The notes: generated by a model from the letters alone, not told the origin. A DNA stretch of 64,000 bases from Lingula anatina (GCF_001039355.2 NW_019775968.1:517973-581972); one strand, 5' to 3'; positions 1 to 13,420 are shown, counted from the stretch's first letter. Program-made: numbers and translations.

Positions 1-812
1 TGCAAAATCTATTTTCTTTGTTTATTTTCAGTCCATAACAAACTTTCTTGTAACTCTATCACTGCTCCATTAACTACAACAGAACTATTGTGCACTGTGT
101 TCATAATGCTATGATCTACACTGCCACCCCTTACACTGCTACACTTTAACACTTCTATGTCTATAGACCTGCTTTTATTTATATCTGTACCTTAAAGTGT
201 CCCAACTTGCACTTTTAATTGCCATCTGATGATAAGTACCAAATATTGGAGGATGACGGACTGTGAACATGAATGTATACTAGTACATATCATTCTGTTA
301 AAGTTGGAGGATGACAGCAGCAAATAGCATATGACTTTGAATGGTTGACTGCAATTTACAATAACTAATCAAGTACCTAGGCTATTTGAGAGTGAATCAT
401 CATGTTGCTTGAACCCAATTAATGATAGGCATCCAAAAGTAGTCGAACTTGAATAGTTCACTGCAAACCATTTGTTAAATTAAACCAATGCAGTATAGCT
501 CTACAGGATTTCCAGCTGCAATGAAGTCCAGCAGTTCAAGTAAGAATTTTAGTCCTATTAACTATCAAATGTTCTTAAAACAATTCATTCTAGCAACATT
601 TCAGTTATAAACATTTATTAAGCTATAAACATTTGGTAACTAAAAGGATGCTACAATATAGATGACACATGCAGTTTCCTTGTCTGGAATATTCATTGGG
701 TTGGTCACAGGGGAAACGTCTGGAAGATGGGCATGGTTTGCCTTTTTACCTAAGGTGTTTAAAAATCATATATGAATAATTCAATTACAAAAAAATGTTT
801 ATTTCTTTTCAG
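1..812. other. intron or upstream sequence, no exon seen
   Basis: No reading frame or splice-bounded block here resembles a receptor exon. The sequence precedes the first recognisable exon of the receptor gene at 813 and is most simply its intron. The matching intron of the downstream paralogue is about 1.3 kb, so the preceding exons of this gene most likely lie before the window. Confidence 0.5.
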
Positions 813-3486
813 CTGGTAGTACTAGGGACTGGCATTGTATCAGTAGTGATTGAAGACATGGCTCCAAACATCAATTATACCGTATGTATTAAGTCTAAAC
901 CTAGGACAAGTGGCTTCTTCAGTGACCCTGTTTGTAGAGTCATTGGGATGATCCATACAACTACAGGTACTCAGATTCTTTATCTTTAACTGCAGACTTT
1001 ACTCACAGTAATAAATGACTGTCAGTGAGTGAAATGCACTTGAGTAGAGTAACAGGCAATTGTATAACTAGCTAATTTTAATAATAAATAGCATTACAAT
1101 GGTATCAAACCTCTTAGTTACTGTAAATTGTGATCCACTGTCATCTGTAAACATTATTGTACCACCAGCGTAGGCGCTGGCGGTACACATGGTTTTAGTC
1201 CCGACCCGTATGTTCCGCCGGCTCCGCCGGCCCNTGGGATGATCCATACAACTACAGGTACTCAGATTCTTTATCTTTAACTGCAGACTTTACTCACAGT
1301 AATAAATGACTGTCAGTGAGTGAAATGCACTTGAGTAGAGTAACAGGCAATTGTATAACTAGCTAATTTTAATAATAAATAGCATTACAATGGTATCAAA
1401 CCTCTTAGTTACTGTAAATTGTGATCCACTGTCATCTGTAAACATAGTTTTTCACCTGTCACTACTGTCATATAAATTTTCTTCACCTCTGTTGGCAAAT
1501 TTTTCATGTATTAGTAGCCAGTGATATGGTATTAGAGCCGGTGGCTACAGGATTTGTGCCAGTGTCAACTGTTGGCATTGTTACTGGAGTGACCTTAGCA
1601 GCTCTCTTTCTGATTGGAGGCATCTTGTTGCTTATGAAGTAAGTATTAAAATATTGATCTACTAATAAACTGTTTGGATTCAGTTAATAAACCGATGAAC
1701 AAACAAAGAGCCTTGCTCTCTCTCTTAGCTTGACAAAATATTTCTTTGCTACATAATATACATGCAAATATGAAATAGAGTAAGAACTTGAACAAGAGTT
1801 TATTAAATTGCAGGATGCACAAATATGTGCACAAAAAGATTGCTATCATGGTACCTCCTGAAACCATAAAGGAAGAGGTGGGTTTATAATTTTCTGCTTT
1901 GGATTTTCTAGCACTGATAATTAGCAGACATAATTAACATTTTTCTACTAGTGGAATTTGCAACTGAGTATTTAACAATATAGTTATGCAATTTTGGAGA
2001 CTTAAAATTTGGTCTGACGAAGATGGTAGTCCGTTGTTGCATGAGAACATTTACAGATCAATCAAGCTCTTAATTCTCTAATGCAAGGTGGAATTACTTG
2101 AATGTTTTAATATCTTCTGAATAACTAACCTATAAAAATTAATTATTTGAGTGCGCATTTATCAGGTACTTGGACAAAATAGTTGCCAGAGTCTCAGAAT
2201 AGATGATGAAAGTGTGGATAGTGGAATCCAGTTTTCTTCATCTAGTAGCATCACCCCAACTAGTCAAGGACACACTTATTACCAAGTAGGCAGACAAGCA
2301 ATTAACAAAGGAGAAAAGGTCCACTTGAATGATGCGCTCACAGCTTGTAGACTTTCAATGACTGCTACATCTTCTAGTGAAGGAATTAAATCTATGTCAT
2401 CAGTGTCTGACCAAATCAGTCGTGAGGATTTGACCATAAGTGATGGGGAGTCTCCCTGTACAGCTGTTTTGACAGATAATATTGAGAACAATGTTACACC
2501 TGCTTCAACAGATGATATTGTAATCAGTGGCATATCCAATGCTATGACAGAAGAAACTGTGAGCAATGTTACATCAAATGTGACAGGTGAGATTGTGACT
2601 GGCACATCTGATACAAAACCAGTAGAAAATGAGACTGTGTCAAGGCAACAAAGGGCAGTGTGCACCCAGGCAACTACTTTCAATCAAGTCTGTGAAGAGT
2701 CATTTGAAACGAGGATTTTTAAAGAAACAAATTGTTATGAACCTGATGTTTGTATGGGTGGACAATGTGAACCATGTGTGTATTATGAAGATTTATATAG
2801 CTCTGGTGATTCTGAAGTGTCCAGTACTAGTAAATCAGATGGCTACAAGGGATGGACAGTCAATGTGGGTCTGGGATGTTATGCAGAGAGTAGTATCAAT
2901 TCATCTGGATGTGAATTATCCTCTTGTGTAAACCGCTATGGTGAAACATCTTTTAATCAGAATGGAAGGGAATTAGATATACCCCGAAACCCACAGAAAT
3001 GAAGATATCATACAAGAAATGCAGCAAGATACACATGACTCATTATCTGCTGATACTACTCAAGGAATACAGCAGGATTCCCTTGACATAACAGCTGCAC
3101 AACCTCTATTTGGAGAAAAAACAACGCATGTTACTTACACTGAAGATAAGAGCTCATCTGGAGTAAATGGGAATTTATGTGTTTTATTGGATAATGACTT
3201 TGAAGGTGGGAAGACAGAAAACATTGTTGATATGATTGGTTCATCAGTAGAGTTAGAAAATACAAGTAATTCACTTACTCAGAATGAAAATTCAGGGAAT
3301 CACAAAATGCTTCAGATGCAAAAGATTAAATTTGCTGAAGCTGACAAACATTTATTTAACAATAACAGAAGTTTGGGTCAGAAGTATAATCAACAAAAAA
3401 TATTTAATCCAGCTATCCTTCCTTCTATAGGGTATGCACAATTCAGTCTCAGTCCAACACCAGGTAATATTGTACTGTACATGTAG
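813..3486 (+). CDS. class I cytokine-receptor-like protein, 5'-truncated (receptor A)
   Basis: Partial receptor gene; exons 813-966, 1515-1638, 1814-1877, 2151/2156-3486. Exon 1 (phase 0 in, phase 1 out, 154 nt) is the second half of a fibronectin III domain, with NYTVCIKSKP followed by GFFSDP where the WSXWS box would be. Exon 2 encodes a stalk and a membrane segment (about VSTVGIVTGVTLAALFLIGG). Exon 3 encodes a basic stretch and IAIMVPPETIKEE, resembling a JAK-binding box1. Exon 4 is a Ser/Thr-rich cytoplasmic tail. The tail frame stops at 3000-3002, but an open frame that looks coding continues from about 2983 to 3486; one extra C in the CCCC run at 2982-2985 explains this. Intron phases match the neighbouring receptor exactly. 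The ligand is unknown. A possible donor at CCAG|GTAATA near 3462 means a further exon is not excluded. Confidence 0.72.
944..1445. repeat. 211-bp direct duplication flanking a one-base gap (1234)
   Basis: Bases 944-1154 recur at 1235-1445 with the same length and no difference that I noticed, on either side of the N at 1234. The copy carries the last 23 bases of the receptor exon and its donor site. Between them lie about 80 bases of GC-rich sequence (1155-1233) unlike the surroundings. An overlap between two contigs joined end to end explains this best; the spliced transcript is unaffected if only the first exon end is used. Confidence 0.8.
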
Positions 3487-6400
3487 ATTGTTCTAAAGAT
3501 GAAGAAAAGGGGCCAGATTGTCAGTTCTCAATGTTAATTTAACCATCCATCAGGGCCTCTTTCTGAAAACCTTAATATTTTTGGGGAACCAATGCAAGTA
3601 CAGACTAAGTTTACCTTGGCCAGTAGATGCCAATAAAATATTGTGTATCGGTATGATCAGGGAATTTGTTTTCTTGAATGTTCTTTGTGCCTTAAGAAAC
3701 ACAGTATCATATGTGGCCAGTAAAACCCTAAATACTTATATTTTATATTACATTTTGAAAAGCAATTTCATTCTCAGCAGTATATATCATTAAATTTTAC
3801 TTTTCTCTTCAGCATAGTGAAAAGATTGTCATATAACAGATATAATTCATAATTTTCACAGAGAAATGCTATAGTGGATCTACAATGTATGTGAGACAGG
3901 TGGGCAGTGGGTGCACCCAATTCTCAGTTTAACCATTACTCCCCCCCCCCCCCAAAAAAAAAAAAAAAAGAAAATTTACAATGTGGAACAAGACAAAACC
4001 AAACAATTTTTCAGTCCCTGTGTTTTTTCAATAATAGAAAAAAATCTGCTGAGTACAGAGGGCATTCCCCTCATTGTGTCCGAAAACTGCTCAAAACTAA
4101 ACTCTAAACTCAGATTTCAAATGAAGCAAGACAAATAGTTTGCCTCTGTGACCCACCTCCAGGATTTAGCTGCCACTAACATGAGATTAGAAATTATTTT
4201 CTTGCAGTCATGTACTCCATGATAAAGGTTACAGCCTATGTCTTATTTAGTTTTATAAAGAGTTTTATTTAAAGTTTTAGTAAATTACATTTCCTGAAAG
4301 CTACCTGCACAGTTATAATCTTGATAATGTTCATAAATCAATATTTGAGAAGCTCCCCTAAAATATGTATACAGGGTAAAGTCTGAATTGTTTTTTTCCC
4401 TATATTCAGTCTTATGAAATGATTTTTTATGTTTATTTTACAACATGTAATTTTAAATTACAGTAGGATTAGACCGACAATTTGAGCATATTGCCAGTAT
4501 GACTACAATGTGCATCATGATATGTAAATTATTATATTGTGCAAATTTAAGTAGATTTTTCTATAAGTTAAGGCTGACTAGTTTGTTATTGATAGGGTTG
4601 ATAGAGAAACTGTCTAATTATTTTAATGCATCTCAAGTTTGGTGGCAGCTTTCAAAGTACTGTGTGTTCCCTGTTTCTGAAAGCACACACAAATACCTCA
4701 CTAATGTGGATGTAATACATTATAGATTTGTTGAGGTGAAAAGAGCTCATTGTGAGTGTGCTGGAGTAGTATCCAAGCTTAAGGTTGCCATTACATGCAC
4801 AGGGAGTGGATCATTAACACAAAAATCAATATTTACATGAAATATATATGCTTTTTTAGTTCTTTTCCCTTGGTGGATTATGTCAGTTTATCTGTTCATA
4901 ATAATCACAGTGTTTCTGTTGGTAATAACTTTTTGTTATGTAGCTTGAAGAGTGTATGGTTCTTCTATTCTCCTAATTTGCTATTGCTCCCTCTACCACT
5001 ACTGTCTCTGCTGTTTTCTCTATGTATCCTGTGTGTATTAGCTCTCAGCTGTGTATTTTCTCCCTCTTAAATACCCTCTTATCCCAGCCACCCTACAAAT
5101 CAATGTCATCTACTTCTACCTTCGATTCTGTTGGTTAATACCTGAGTTAAGGACACACCCATCTGGAGGTAGGACTCCCCTGAGGGTCCCCATACCTCCT
5201 GACAGGAAGTATCTTATTTAGGTTATCCTGTCCACACTGCTACTGTCCACTGTCCCCATCTTGTCTTCATACTGTCACCTATCTATGTTCAATCTAATTT
5301 AATGTAAACTGTACTGGGTATTGATCAGTCATATTATATGAAATGGTATATAAAAATAAAAATCACTATAACAATAAACTTACATCAACTTCTGAATTTC
5401 AGTAATTTGAAAAAATCATTGTCCTAGTGCTCTATATTACTGTATATTTGTATCCTGTATACTTACATTTTGGTGATTGTTTTTTATAACAAATGGATGC
5501 CAAATGAATCATAGCATATTCATATCATGTGATGTTACAAAACTCATTTTAATTTCTTATCAAATCTCTGCTTCAGCATTACTTAACATAGATATGTGTA
5601 ACTTAATTTGGCTTAAGCTGGACCATGTATAGACTTACCTATCACTACATTTGTATGAACACTTTGCTTAACTGTTTTCCTCATACATGTAAGTAGAATG
5701 AATCATAATTCCTTGAATCAAAAGTGAAAGTCAATAATGAAATGCAACTATTTGAAGTTTTTTTCTGCTCAAAAGACCGCACTCAAATGCTGCTCATGCT
5801 AAATAATGCTACTTATTTTTCTGATTGTTGTCACTGTAAATGCACTAAATCTTGTAATTTATATTTATTCAGCTATCATAATGCATTGTTTTACTGAGTA
5901 CATGTACAGTTCTGGGTAGCAGCTTCAGATTGTAGTATAGAAGAAAAAGGTACATCATGTATGATCCTAGTTTGGTCTATAGTGAAGGGGAAGGTCACCT
6001 TTTTTTAAGTGTGCTCCCTTCGTCCCTTCACTTCTTTTGTGCTACCTTATATTAATAAAATCCTAGATCTGCCTGTGTAAATATAATTTAAAAAGTAGGT
6101 CATTGAGTATACAGCTAGCTGACAAATATTTATATAAAAGAGCACAGGCTTTCAGCATCTGCAGTTTTGCTTTTTCATTCCAAGTCCTTGTGCTTACAGT
6201 AGATAATGATTTTTACATTTATAGAAGTAGAATGAAGTCCCAGAATCTTTTGACATCAAAAAGAGGTGATAAAATATATTCATTGACATGGATTTGACAG
6301 TTCCAACTTAAATTGACAGGTACAATAGGTAAGATGTTTATTATTCTTACTGAAAACCTTTAAGTTGTATAATAAAGGATGTGTTTGGTCTTTAGCTGTG

Positions 6401-7121
6401 TGGTTCAAATGGGGTGGGAGGCTTTTATAATTTTAACTGGGCTGACAAAGAGGAAGTTAAATACAAAATTCCACTCATGACTAGCACTGTACAGTATTGT
6501 TCTTTCACTTTTAAAACCAGGTCCTTCTTGATATACACCAGGCAGTTTGTCTCATTGAATGGATTGTGACACATTCCTGGGTACTAAATGATTGCGGATG
6601 TAGGAGGATGTGAACTGATTTGGCAAAATTCTGTGTTTATGACCTTTGAGGAGGTTTGATCAGTACAAGTATGCTGTGACATTATCAACACCCCACAGGG
6701 TATAGTTCCTTATCAGTTAGGAATGCAAGGTAGGGAACCTTCATTGTTACAGTTACTAAGTCGACTTGGTATAGATATTAAAATGTAACTATTATGCTTA
6801 ACAGTGGAATATAGACTCAGCGTGTTTGATGAAATATATTGATCATGTTCTGAACAATTTATGATAGGAGGAAAAAGACCACATAGTATTTGATGTAAAC
6901 TGTGTACTCTTTCCAGAATTGTTCATTAAGTTTAAATTTCTTTTAGCTTGATTTATAGCACAGTTTTGCTACATACTGGGGTATATTACTTTGAACTTAA
7001 AAAAAGATGCCAAATGTTGGCTTGATTGATTTTTTAATTGAATATACAAATTTTAAATCATTATTTAAGGACATCTGTGAGATTGAAGTGGTTCAACAGT
7101 ATGAGAGAGAGATAACACATT
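3487..7121. other. intergenic region between the two receptor genes
   Basis: No convincing coding exon. It probably starts with the 3' UTR of the upstream receptor. A C-run followed by an A-run lies at about 3943-3970. Open frames of 91-113 codons at 4499-5070 are hydrophobic, low in complexity and lack splice or start context. Several near-palindromic TACATGTA-type words occur. The promoter of the second receptor should lie at the right edge, but I see no clear TATA box. Confidence 0.5.
3632..3637 (+). terminator. candidate polyadenylation signal AATAAA of receptor A
   Basis: The first AATAAA downstream of the receptor A stop codon at 3484-3486, about 150 bases into the 3' region. No transcript evidence is available. 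Confidence 0.35.
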
Positions 7122-10100
7122 ATGGCAGGAAGACATTGGGGAACAACTATCCATTTCCTTCTTGTTTTTATGTTGGCTTCCTCAATTGCAAGACATATTG
7201 GAGGTTAGTTTTTATTCTGAAAGACTTAGTGTCTAGGTAATATATATAAATTAGTATTTTATTTAATTTGTAGTTGTTCAATTAGTTCAATGACAAATTA
7301 AATGGGACCACAGCAATAGTCAGAAGGTTCAATAGTCGGAATTAATGCATGAATAAAGGGTATACCGGTAGTTTACAAATGATTTTTCAGACCAATGAAC
7401 TTTTGGATTGTCGAGACGCCCCCAATTAAATGAACCTGTTTTTACTCCCTTACCTTTCCATTATGAGTGAAATTTAAGATTCAACTACTCCTTTATCATT
7501 TCCATTATGATTGTGACTCAAAAATAGATACTTAAAATAAAAATGGGTTTATGGATCATATTTCTGTGAACAGTTTAAGAGATTGTACCTTGGTAATAAA
7601 GAGAAACATGCTGAAATATCAAGGAAAATTATAAATGTTTTTGCTATATACAAGTATACTGGTAGAGATTTAGTGTTTAATGCACATTGTGTGCCTTTGA
7701 GTACTAGACCTAAGATCTAATAAACGTATTAGATCTTAGACTAGACCAAGCATTTTATAAAATATCATACATACACGTACCTGTCTTCAATCTCTTTAGC
7801 AATTAATCAATAAAGTATATTTTGTTAGCATTTAATTAATCAAGTATATTTTGATATTAAAGTTTGAAATGCAACTCTAATTTGTGACATTGTTATTCTA
7901 GTAATGTTACCAAATGATCCCACTGTTGCCTCTGGAACTACAGCTAACCTCACCTGCTGCCTGAATGATATTTACATGTACAAATCAACAGACATTGAAT
8001 TTGAACAACGAGGCAACCCTATAGCAAACACCAATCTAAGCACCACCAGGAGAGATAATTCTTCCTGCTCCACACTGTTCATTCACAATATTCAGTGTAA
8101 GGATGGAGGGATGATATACTCTTGCAGAGCAGGAACTGACATCATTGGGCAGCAGTATGTCACAGTAGGATGTATGTACATTTATGTCTCACTTTTTTCC
8201 AATTAAAATCCTAACATTTTAATCTATTAAGAAAATCATAGATTGTTTTCATTTCCACCACTTTTCACAGTGGCAAAATGTCTCTTTTTGTAGATTGATT
8301 TTTCTAATGGATGGTGATATATGAAAAACGTTTTAAACCAGTATAAGACGTTATAAAATTGATGTATGTTTATTTAAGATAACCTAAGGAGCCTAGATTC
8401 CCGTCTTCACTGTGTCTCCTATAATGAGGACAAGTTGACATGTTACATAGATATGGACTCTATGGTGACAACTACTGTTATAATGTCGTGGTCACGAGAT
8501 GCCAGGTGGGCCATTTAACTATATTAGAGATATATATGACTACATGTACATGTAATATAACTAGTAAATATTATATTACATCTGATCACATTTATGTGAT
8601 GCATGCTTCACTGGCATGTATTATATTTCACATTTCTCTTTTTTTTTATTTCAGTAGTTCTTGATAAATTTTCAAAATTTTATGTTTCAGTACACAGTAT
8701 ATTTGCCCACATGAAGTTGAAAATGAACACACATGTAGGCAACAATACAGCTGTACCTGGAAAAAAAACGATGGTGTAGATTCATACTACAGCCAGGTTC
8801 CTATCCATTTATCTGTGCGAGCTAACAATAGCCTGGGAACCAAAACATTTACCAAAACTGTTGAAGTGGGGTTTCACATAGGTACTGGTATTACTGAGGC
8901 CTCATTCCCAATATTCAATTAATCAACCCAACTCCACAGTGACTCTAAATTATTGCAATCTTTTTAAAAGATGAAGATGCCACCTCTTGTTTTTTATGTA
9001 CTTGCGTAATCACCAGCTTTTCTGTATTCTACTCAATACCAGGAGCCTTGTTAATCTTTAATATCTTAAAATTAAAGTTATCCATTTAAAATATGGTCCT
9101 TTGCTTTGGGAAATATGATTTATCTGTCTTATTCACATCTATTGAGTAATGGCCATATTGTATAATTAATATCATTTGTTTCTCAACTTTTTTGATTATG
9201 TAACACAGATATCAAAATTGCTGATATTAATAGATCAATAAAAAAATGAAAACTTGTAGGACAAGACATAATATTATTGTCAAACCTGATACACATGGAG
9301 CAAAATTATTAACAATTTATAATTTTCTTTTTTTTTTTTTTTTTTTTACAGTGAAATCTGAGCCTGTCCATAACTTGACATGTGAAGTGTTAAACAATAC
9401 AACAGCCCTCCTCACCTGGGCCTTGCGCCTGTCTGAGGACATGGAATGGATTAGGAATCAAAGTGGGGGATTCCAGTTCTTAGTTCAGTGGAGTGGTGTG
9501 AATGATAAGCAATACTGGGTGAGCTTGAAGTTTTAAGACAGCAGGCACCAGCAACTCCTAAATACATGCAGTGGGCGCTAAACCTTCATATAGCAAAAAA
9601 ATATATATATATTTTTTCCTGTACTCACCAAGGAATAAATACCCTTTCTAAGATTGTTGAGGACATTATGATCTAGTATATAACTGTTTTCTAAAACTGT
9701 TTTCTACTTTTAATTTTTTCATTTTTACCCTTGCATGTTTTGTCAATATGGTTTTGGATATGGTTTTTCTAGCCAATAAAAAGTGATGGAAAAGTGTTTA
9801 GTTTCTAAAATATGAATTTTTGTTATACAGGTCATATATTGTGTGCCTAGCTTCTAGCTAAATACATAGAATAATCTTTGTAACCTTGATCATGCCTACA
9901 TTTCTTGATTGCTGGGCTGACAAAGATGAGGAATAATTTGTTTCCAGTATGTATGGGCTGACTTAATTGTTTTTGTCTGTACTCTGTTTCATCAGGTACA
10001 GCATGTGACCTTATTATGTGAAACTCAATAACCATACAGTACATGTTTAACATTGGTAGAAGGCCTGACAACGGGATAAGATTTAAAGTATATGATGGGT

Positions 10101-13100
10101 TTATTGTTGTCATTACATGGTCTATTGAAACAGGCCATACATAGATACATGTATGTGTACCTGTATGTTTACTGATCTTAACTGAAGAGTGGCACCCACC
10201 TGCTTTTAGCTCTGCTAATACAATGTAGTTGCTAGGTATGGTTGAAAGGTTGTAAAAAGATGCCTGATGACCAAAATGCCTGATGACCAAGATCAGACTT
10301 TATAAACAAAGTTACTGTTTAATACTTCAAGCTGCAGCTTTGTGATTGCAATTCCCAAATTAATGACTTAAATTGCTATTTTATAGTGTGATCATAAAAA
10401 TATTACACCCCAATATATATAAACTGCAAATGGCAAGTCCCCTCAAGTCTTTGTAAGAACATGATTGAGAGGGCATTACTTCTTTATGAATTGTTCATGG
10501 TTGAAAAAAGAATCGGTCTTTAAACAGTGAGACACCCAGTTTAAAGCTAGACAAAGTGTTTGCAGTTTACAGTGTATGTTAATTGCCATGCTTACAAGTA
10601 CTTTTTACGATTGTACTGTGATATAAGTTATTAATTTAATGATGGCATAAACCTACAGCATGAAGTCATATATGGCAGTTTTTGCTTATGGGCCTGTAGG
10701 TAGGTAAATCACTGATCTACCCAACTTGACAGGAAATATGACATGACTTTAAAATTCTAGCTTCTATGTATGTATTGATTTTTGCCCGCCACCAAAGATA
10801 AAAAATAAAAAGGCAATGATTTTTACTTTTGTTCTTTACTTTTCAGAATAAGACTTTTGTATCCATTAGTAACATGTTGACCTTGAGTTTATCCGACCTT
10901 GACCCCAATCACCATTACAGTGTGAAGGTCATGGTAAAACCAAGAGGGGGACTGTACTGGAGTGAACCAAAGTCATTGGAATTCTGGACTAATTTCACAG
11001 GTACTTATGCTTTTGAATGAAAAGCATGCCTCAATTCAGTGCATGCATATACACTGCATGTTATGTCATTGAAAAGAATACATACTGAAAAACTGAAAGT
11101 CAACAAGATATGCTGCTAAAATTTGGGGTTTTTAGACTATAATGGAAAACAGATTGAATACAATATTTTTGAACAATTGACAATATACATCTCTTTCTGT
11201 GTCTATACATGTAGCTACAGAAGATACCTGTACAGGAAACAGTTCAAAGTATCTGTCTCAGCATTTGGTAAACTGTTTTAAACCCTTGATTTTATTTTAT
11301 TTTATTTTATTTTATTTTTATTTGACTGCAGTGATTTCATACAAAATGTAGTCATACAATGTTAACAGTCTAAGGGCCCCTTCCCTTTAACACACCTCTT
11401 GGCATTGAGTAGAATACACCTGGTGATTATATGAGGATGTTGGAAATAAGAGGTGTGTTAATCTGTTTAACTAAATGCTTTCAGTGAGAGTCTCTGCACA
11501 GTTGTATCGATCTGAGTAGAATTATATTTTCGATGGGAATGAGTCCTAACAGCTGTTTATGATTAGAAAAAGAAAGACATGCTTGCCTTATAAAAAGATA
11601 ATACAAAAACACTGTTTATATGAATATACTCATAGCTTATAAATGTTATCATTATTTTAGTGCCAAAGAGTGCTGAAGACAGTAGCAACATAGAGGCTGG
11701 GATCTTGGTTGCTGTTATTGCTCCTGTTTTGGGGGGCTTTGGTGGCTTCTTTCTAATAATTTTGACTGGTTACACTGGTTACAAGGTTTGGAGGTTAGTT
11801 GAGTCACAGAATATTGAAAGCATTGACAAATTTCATTTGTGTAGCCCATGTCTGTAAAAGAAGTATTTATATATTACGTATACTAATAATGAAAAGTTTT
11901 GTATAAATTTAGATATAAAGTTTATGAACATAGGTGGGCTTAATACAATTTTTTTTTTTGAAGGAGGGTGTTATAACTAAAGACTATAGTACAGTACTTC
12001 AGAATTGCTAGTAACTCACATTTTGGATTTATGTTAAAATTGCAGGAAGACTAGAAAGGTTATATTGATAGAGCTTCCGCCAGACATTGAACAACAGGTA
12101 ATCATAGTCTTATTATGCACATGTACCGGCACATGCCCTGTTTAGGGGGTAGAGGGTGGGATACCTTGACAATTATGCAAACTAAGAAATGTGGTTATGG
12201 ATTCATTTTTACTGAAATCACTGATCTGTTAGTCCTCAGACAACATGTACATAATAGATGTGATTTGGGAGTAAGAATATATTTTTTGGTTTCTCTGCCA
12301 TAAGCATAGGAGCAGCATAGTCAGATTAATTGTGTAGTTTGTGTATAATTTTTTTTTTAGGAAAATCTTGAAAATATGGATAGAAGCACAGTTGGTAACA
12401 GATATCTATTGGTAGGTTCTACTTCTACTGATTTCCACTTGCTTTGCATTAATGCATTTGTAATGAAAATAAATATTTTTTAGTAAAGAAATGTATACCT
12501 AGGCTATAATGATTTCTAAATCATGAGAAATGTTGTTAAGTTAATACATAATTGAATATTATATTTGATAAACATATCAATTTAGACTTCTTTGCATTAT
12601 TGCCAGCTGTACAGTCAACCACTCATGAGAGTTAATAAAGAAAGAAACTGATTCAATGATTAATTTCAACCAATGAAAATTTCAAACATTATTTTTCTGT
12701 AAATAGAGTTTTTAATTCTTTCTGTGTATGAGTAGATGCCAGCTGAGGATCCAGTTACTGTACAGGGTAGCCAAGACAGTGGCATTCTTACTGGTCAAGA
12801 TGATGACAGTTCACATAGTACAGGTACCAGCACTGCTCAGTCATCATTTGACCAGATTTGCCCAAGAGCAGGACAGCTGCAAAACCAAACATATACGCAG
12901 ACGAGCTCTTCAAGCATCATTGAACTCAGTGAAAGTACATTGCAAGGTGAAAAATTTAAAGAAAATATTGAAAGCCTCAGTGGAGATACATGTAAATGCA
13001 AAAATTGTAGAGAATTATTATTCCTCTATCATGCCTCTAGGAGGCTTTGTTTAGTGCCAGATGCCATTAACAGTGAGAAACAATTTAAATTTCCGGATTG

Positions 13101-13420
13101 CTGTGTTCAAGCAGCAAAGAAAAGACCAAAATCTCCAGCCTCCGGTTATGCTCTCCTGGGTGGTGTTGATTTCTCAGGTAAAAGTCCTGACAACCTACCC
13201 CTTTTACCTGGAGAACCAGATGAAGGGGACAGTTGGGAATTGTCTTCAAAAGAAGAATCTCTTGAATTTGAACAAAATTTAGTCAGTGATTATGGACTGT
13301 ACATAAAGTGGCATATCACTCAAACCAGGACTTCCCAAAGTGACCTTGATGACACTGATGGTGATGGTGCATGTAGTGAAAACTTAAATGTTTGTGGAGT
13401 TACTAGTAAAGACTTCCAGA
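7122..13420 (+). CDS. Ig + cytokine-receptor-homology membrane receptor (receptor B), 3'-truncated by gap
   Basis: Exons: 7122-7203, 7902-8171, 8379-8505, 8691-8881, 9352-9518, 10847-11000, 11661-11793, 12046-12097, 12361-12411, 12736-13420; all have GT-AG borders with compatible phases and give at least 637 residues. Order: signal peptide (1 to about 22; FLLVFMLASSIA), Ig-like domain (about 28-117, LTCCL...YSCRAG), first fibronectin III (118-223, LHCVSYN..LTCYID, CRQQYSCTW, LSVRANNSLG), second fibronectin III (224-330, HNLTCEV..ALLTW, ending GGLYWSEP as a degenerate WSXWS), membrane segment (about 342-369), box1-like KVILIELPPDIEQQ (379-392), Ser/Asp-rich tail. This is the layout of vertebrate IL-6-receptor/gp130-type class I cytokine receptors, which bind helical cytokines and signal through JAK/STAT. 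Those functions are inferred from family membership only. The frame runs into the N at 13421, so the C-terminus is lost. Confidence 0.8.
7710..7739. repeat. 13-bp perfect inverted repeat in receptor B intron 1
   Basis: Arms CTAAGATCTAATA (7710-7722) and its reverse complement (7727-7739) around AACG. It lies within the first intron. No known function is implied. Confidence 0.7.

Noticed and set aside
2279..2683. 134-codon minus-strand frame
   Set aside because: Antisense shadow of the receptor A tail exon.
4499..5070. Two overlapping hydrophobic frames of 113 and 91 codons
   Set aside because: AT-rich intergenic sequence; composition follows T-rich DNA, no gene context.
9847..10290. 147-codon open frame on the minus strand
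   Set aside because: Lies in the receptor B intron between two exons with perfect phases, has no splice or start context and no recognisable motif.
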